From NCBI GenBank assembly GCA_004151065.3, contig NWUY0300041887.1:6177-22014 (forward strand): a DNA stretch of 15,838 nucleotides, written 5' to 3'. This document shows, piece after piece, positions 14,908-15,838 of this stretch. The position numbers and the translations under genes were made by a program. A model generated the notes under the pieces. That model worked only from the letters and a program-made list of their open reading frames with translations, did no database searches and was not told the origin of the DNA. Position 1 is the stretch's first letter. Each line of letters opens with the position of its first letter. The stretch comes from Larix sibirica (taxonomy: Eukaryota; Streptophyta; Pinopsida; Pinales; Pinaceae).

Positions 14908-15388
14908 ATGGAAGTTAAAGTCAAAAGAATGAGAATAATTGAAGACTTTCTTTTCTTATCTGATGCCTATGGTTTTTTTGATGGTGTTGTTAAGGACGGT
15001 AGATGTGCTATTGGTGCTTATCTGAAAATCAATAATCAACACTTTCAAAATGAAGTTAAATTGTGGAGCTAGTACAAATACAAAGGCTGAACTTTTAGCT
15101 TTGTGGTGCTTGGTCAGATTTGCAGAATCTTTATGTATAGAGTCTTTAAATATTTTTGGTGATTCATTGATTATAGTTGATTGGGCTCAGAAAAAAGTTG
15201 ATCTACAATCCATTTCTCTTCTTCAATGGTGTACTAGAACTGAGAAAATCCTTGGTAGCTTCTATGATTGGGGGATTTATCACATTTACAGGGAATTAAA
15301 TACAATAGTAGATTCCTTATCAAAGGAAACTCTGATGCTATTTGATGCTATTAGAGGAGGGCATATTATACTGGGAATAATACATTGA
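14908..15388 (+). pseudogene. LINE-type RNase H domain, one frameshift
   Basis: Frame 1 (14908-15072) encodes AYGFFDGVVKDGRCAIGAYL, the first strand of a plant RNase H (RVT_3) domain, then stops. Frame 2 (15050-15388, 112 residues) continues with GASTNTKAELLALWCLVRFA, IFGDSLIIVDWAQKK, HIYRELN and VDSLSKETL. The four acidic catalytic positions are all present: Asp in FFDG (14980-14982), Glu in KAEL (15089-15091), Asp in FGDS (15161-15163) and Asp in VDSL (15311-15313). The His in HIY is kept too. The domain removes RNA from RNA:DNA hybrids and forms the C-terminus of ORF2 in plant LINEs. Nothing of the upstream reverse transcriptase is visible, so the copy is 5'-truncated. A shift near 15045-15060 separates the frames. 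A host RNase H-like gene is less likely given the AT-rich repetitive tail. Confidence 0.8.
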
Positions 15389-15521
15389 AGAGCAGTTGGA
15401 AAAAGAGGGATTTGCTTCTTATTTTACTTAATTTTTTTTTGTTATAACCTAGTTGTATTTTGAAGAATTTTTTAGACTCTGTCACTTTAGCTATATGCTA
15501 TGACCACTTGTTCTTTGAGGT

Positions 15522-15611
15522 GGGATGATTTTTAATTGATGTCTTGAACTTTGATGTATAATGTGGAATAATTTTTTTTATTGATGTCTTGAACTTTGAT
15601 GTATAAGGTGG
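15522..15611. repeat. 45-base tandem duplication
   Basis: TTGATGTCTTGAACTTTGAT followed by GTATAA(T/G)GTGG occurs at 15536-15566 and 15581-15611. Each is preceded by a T-rich GG(G)AT(G)ATTTTT stretch. Confidence 0.85.
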
Positions 15612-15696
15612 TATACGAAACTGTCATCCCTTGAAATGTCTATTTTTATTTAAATTAAAAGTAAATTTCATTTACATAGGTTAACACATAGGAAAA

Positions 15697-15838
15697 GTGA
15701 ATATTAAATATTAGTGATTTTTTGATATTTTATTATGTTTTGTTAATTGTTAAATCTCTAGTGAATATTAAGTATTAGTGATTTTTTGTTGTTTTATTAT
15801 GTTGAGTGAATATTAAATATTAGTGATTTTTTTGTTGT
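15697..15838. repeat. GTGAATATTAAxTATTAGTG repeats
   Basis: Units start at 15697, 15761 and 15806. They read GTGAATATTAA(A/G)TATTAGTGATTTTTT and are followed by TGTT(A/G)TTTTATTATGTT-type sequence. A fourth copy lies on the other side of the RNase H segment at 14833. Confidence 0.82.

Larger units (their letters stand above)
15389..15838 (+). other. LINE 3' tail and repetitive AT-rich DNA
   Basis: After the RNase H stop come about 130 bases without features, then a 45-base tandem pair (15522-15611), then three copies of a GTGAATATTAA unit to the window end. No gene is seen. The boundary between LINE 3' untranslated region and flanking DNA cannot be fixed. Confidence 0.55.

Overview
The window looks like plant nuclear DNA, most likely from a large, repeat-rich seed-plant genome. 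The evidence is degraded Ty3/gypsy LTR retrotransposons, a plant-type LINE RNase H remnant, SET-domain gene relics, an AT-rich background and plant core-promoter motifs. The style of the gypsy gag/pol proteins recalls elements common in gymnosperms, but that is only an impression and no clade can be assigned. There are no rRNA, tRNA, CRISPR or bacterial-style genes. Almost everything recognisable is broken by stops and frameshifts.

Positions 1-9986 are a retrotransposon cluster. Two related gypsy elements lie head-to-tail on the minus strand. Copy 1 (1-3905) runs off the left edge. Copy 2 (about 4953-9986) keeps a 5' LTR (about 9072-9986), a tRNA-Asp-like primer-binding site and a leader ORF. 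It then has gag with a series of CCHC zinc knuckles, a retropepsin with a D-L-G active site, a capsid-like stretch after the protease, and the first residues before reverse transcriptase, where it is cut off. Copy 1 has the same internal order. Between them sits a plus-strand fragment of a different gypsy element (3907 to about 4947): a protease piece joined almost directly to a polypurine tract and the start of a 3' LTR, with no reverse transcriptase or integrase. The two minus-strand copies are clearly diverged over most of their length but identical by eye for 611 bases (3295-3905 and 8469-9079). That identity ends at a single N (3906).

Positions 9987-14640 hold two minus-strand copies of one locus encoding a SET-domain-like protein. 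Copy A (about 10455-11612) is longer and heavily broken. Copy B (about 14101-14640) keeps a 157-residue open frame across the C-terminal SET core. The homology extends several hundred bases past the stop codon, so this is a DNA-level duplication. Between the copies are diverged tandem repeats, a CA microsatellite, promoter-like motifs with telo-box sequences, and a possible small three-exon plus-strand gene (12609-13596). A second N (13613) lies at the edge of the copy B homology.

Positions 14640-15838 hold the 3' end of a 5'-truncated LINE on the plus strand. It encodes an RNase H domain with all four acidic catalytic positions visible but split by one frameshift. AT-rich repeats follow, and one of them also occurs on the 5' side of the RNase H segment.

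There is no evidence of cooperating genes. The best candidates for something undescribed are the leader ORF between primer-binding site and gag, the unusual SET-like family, and the small spliced gene model.
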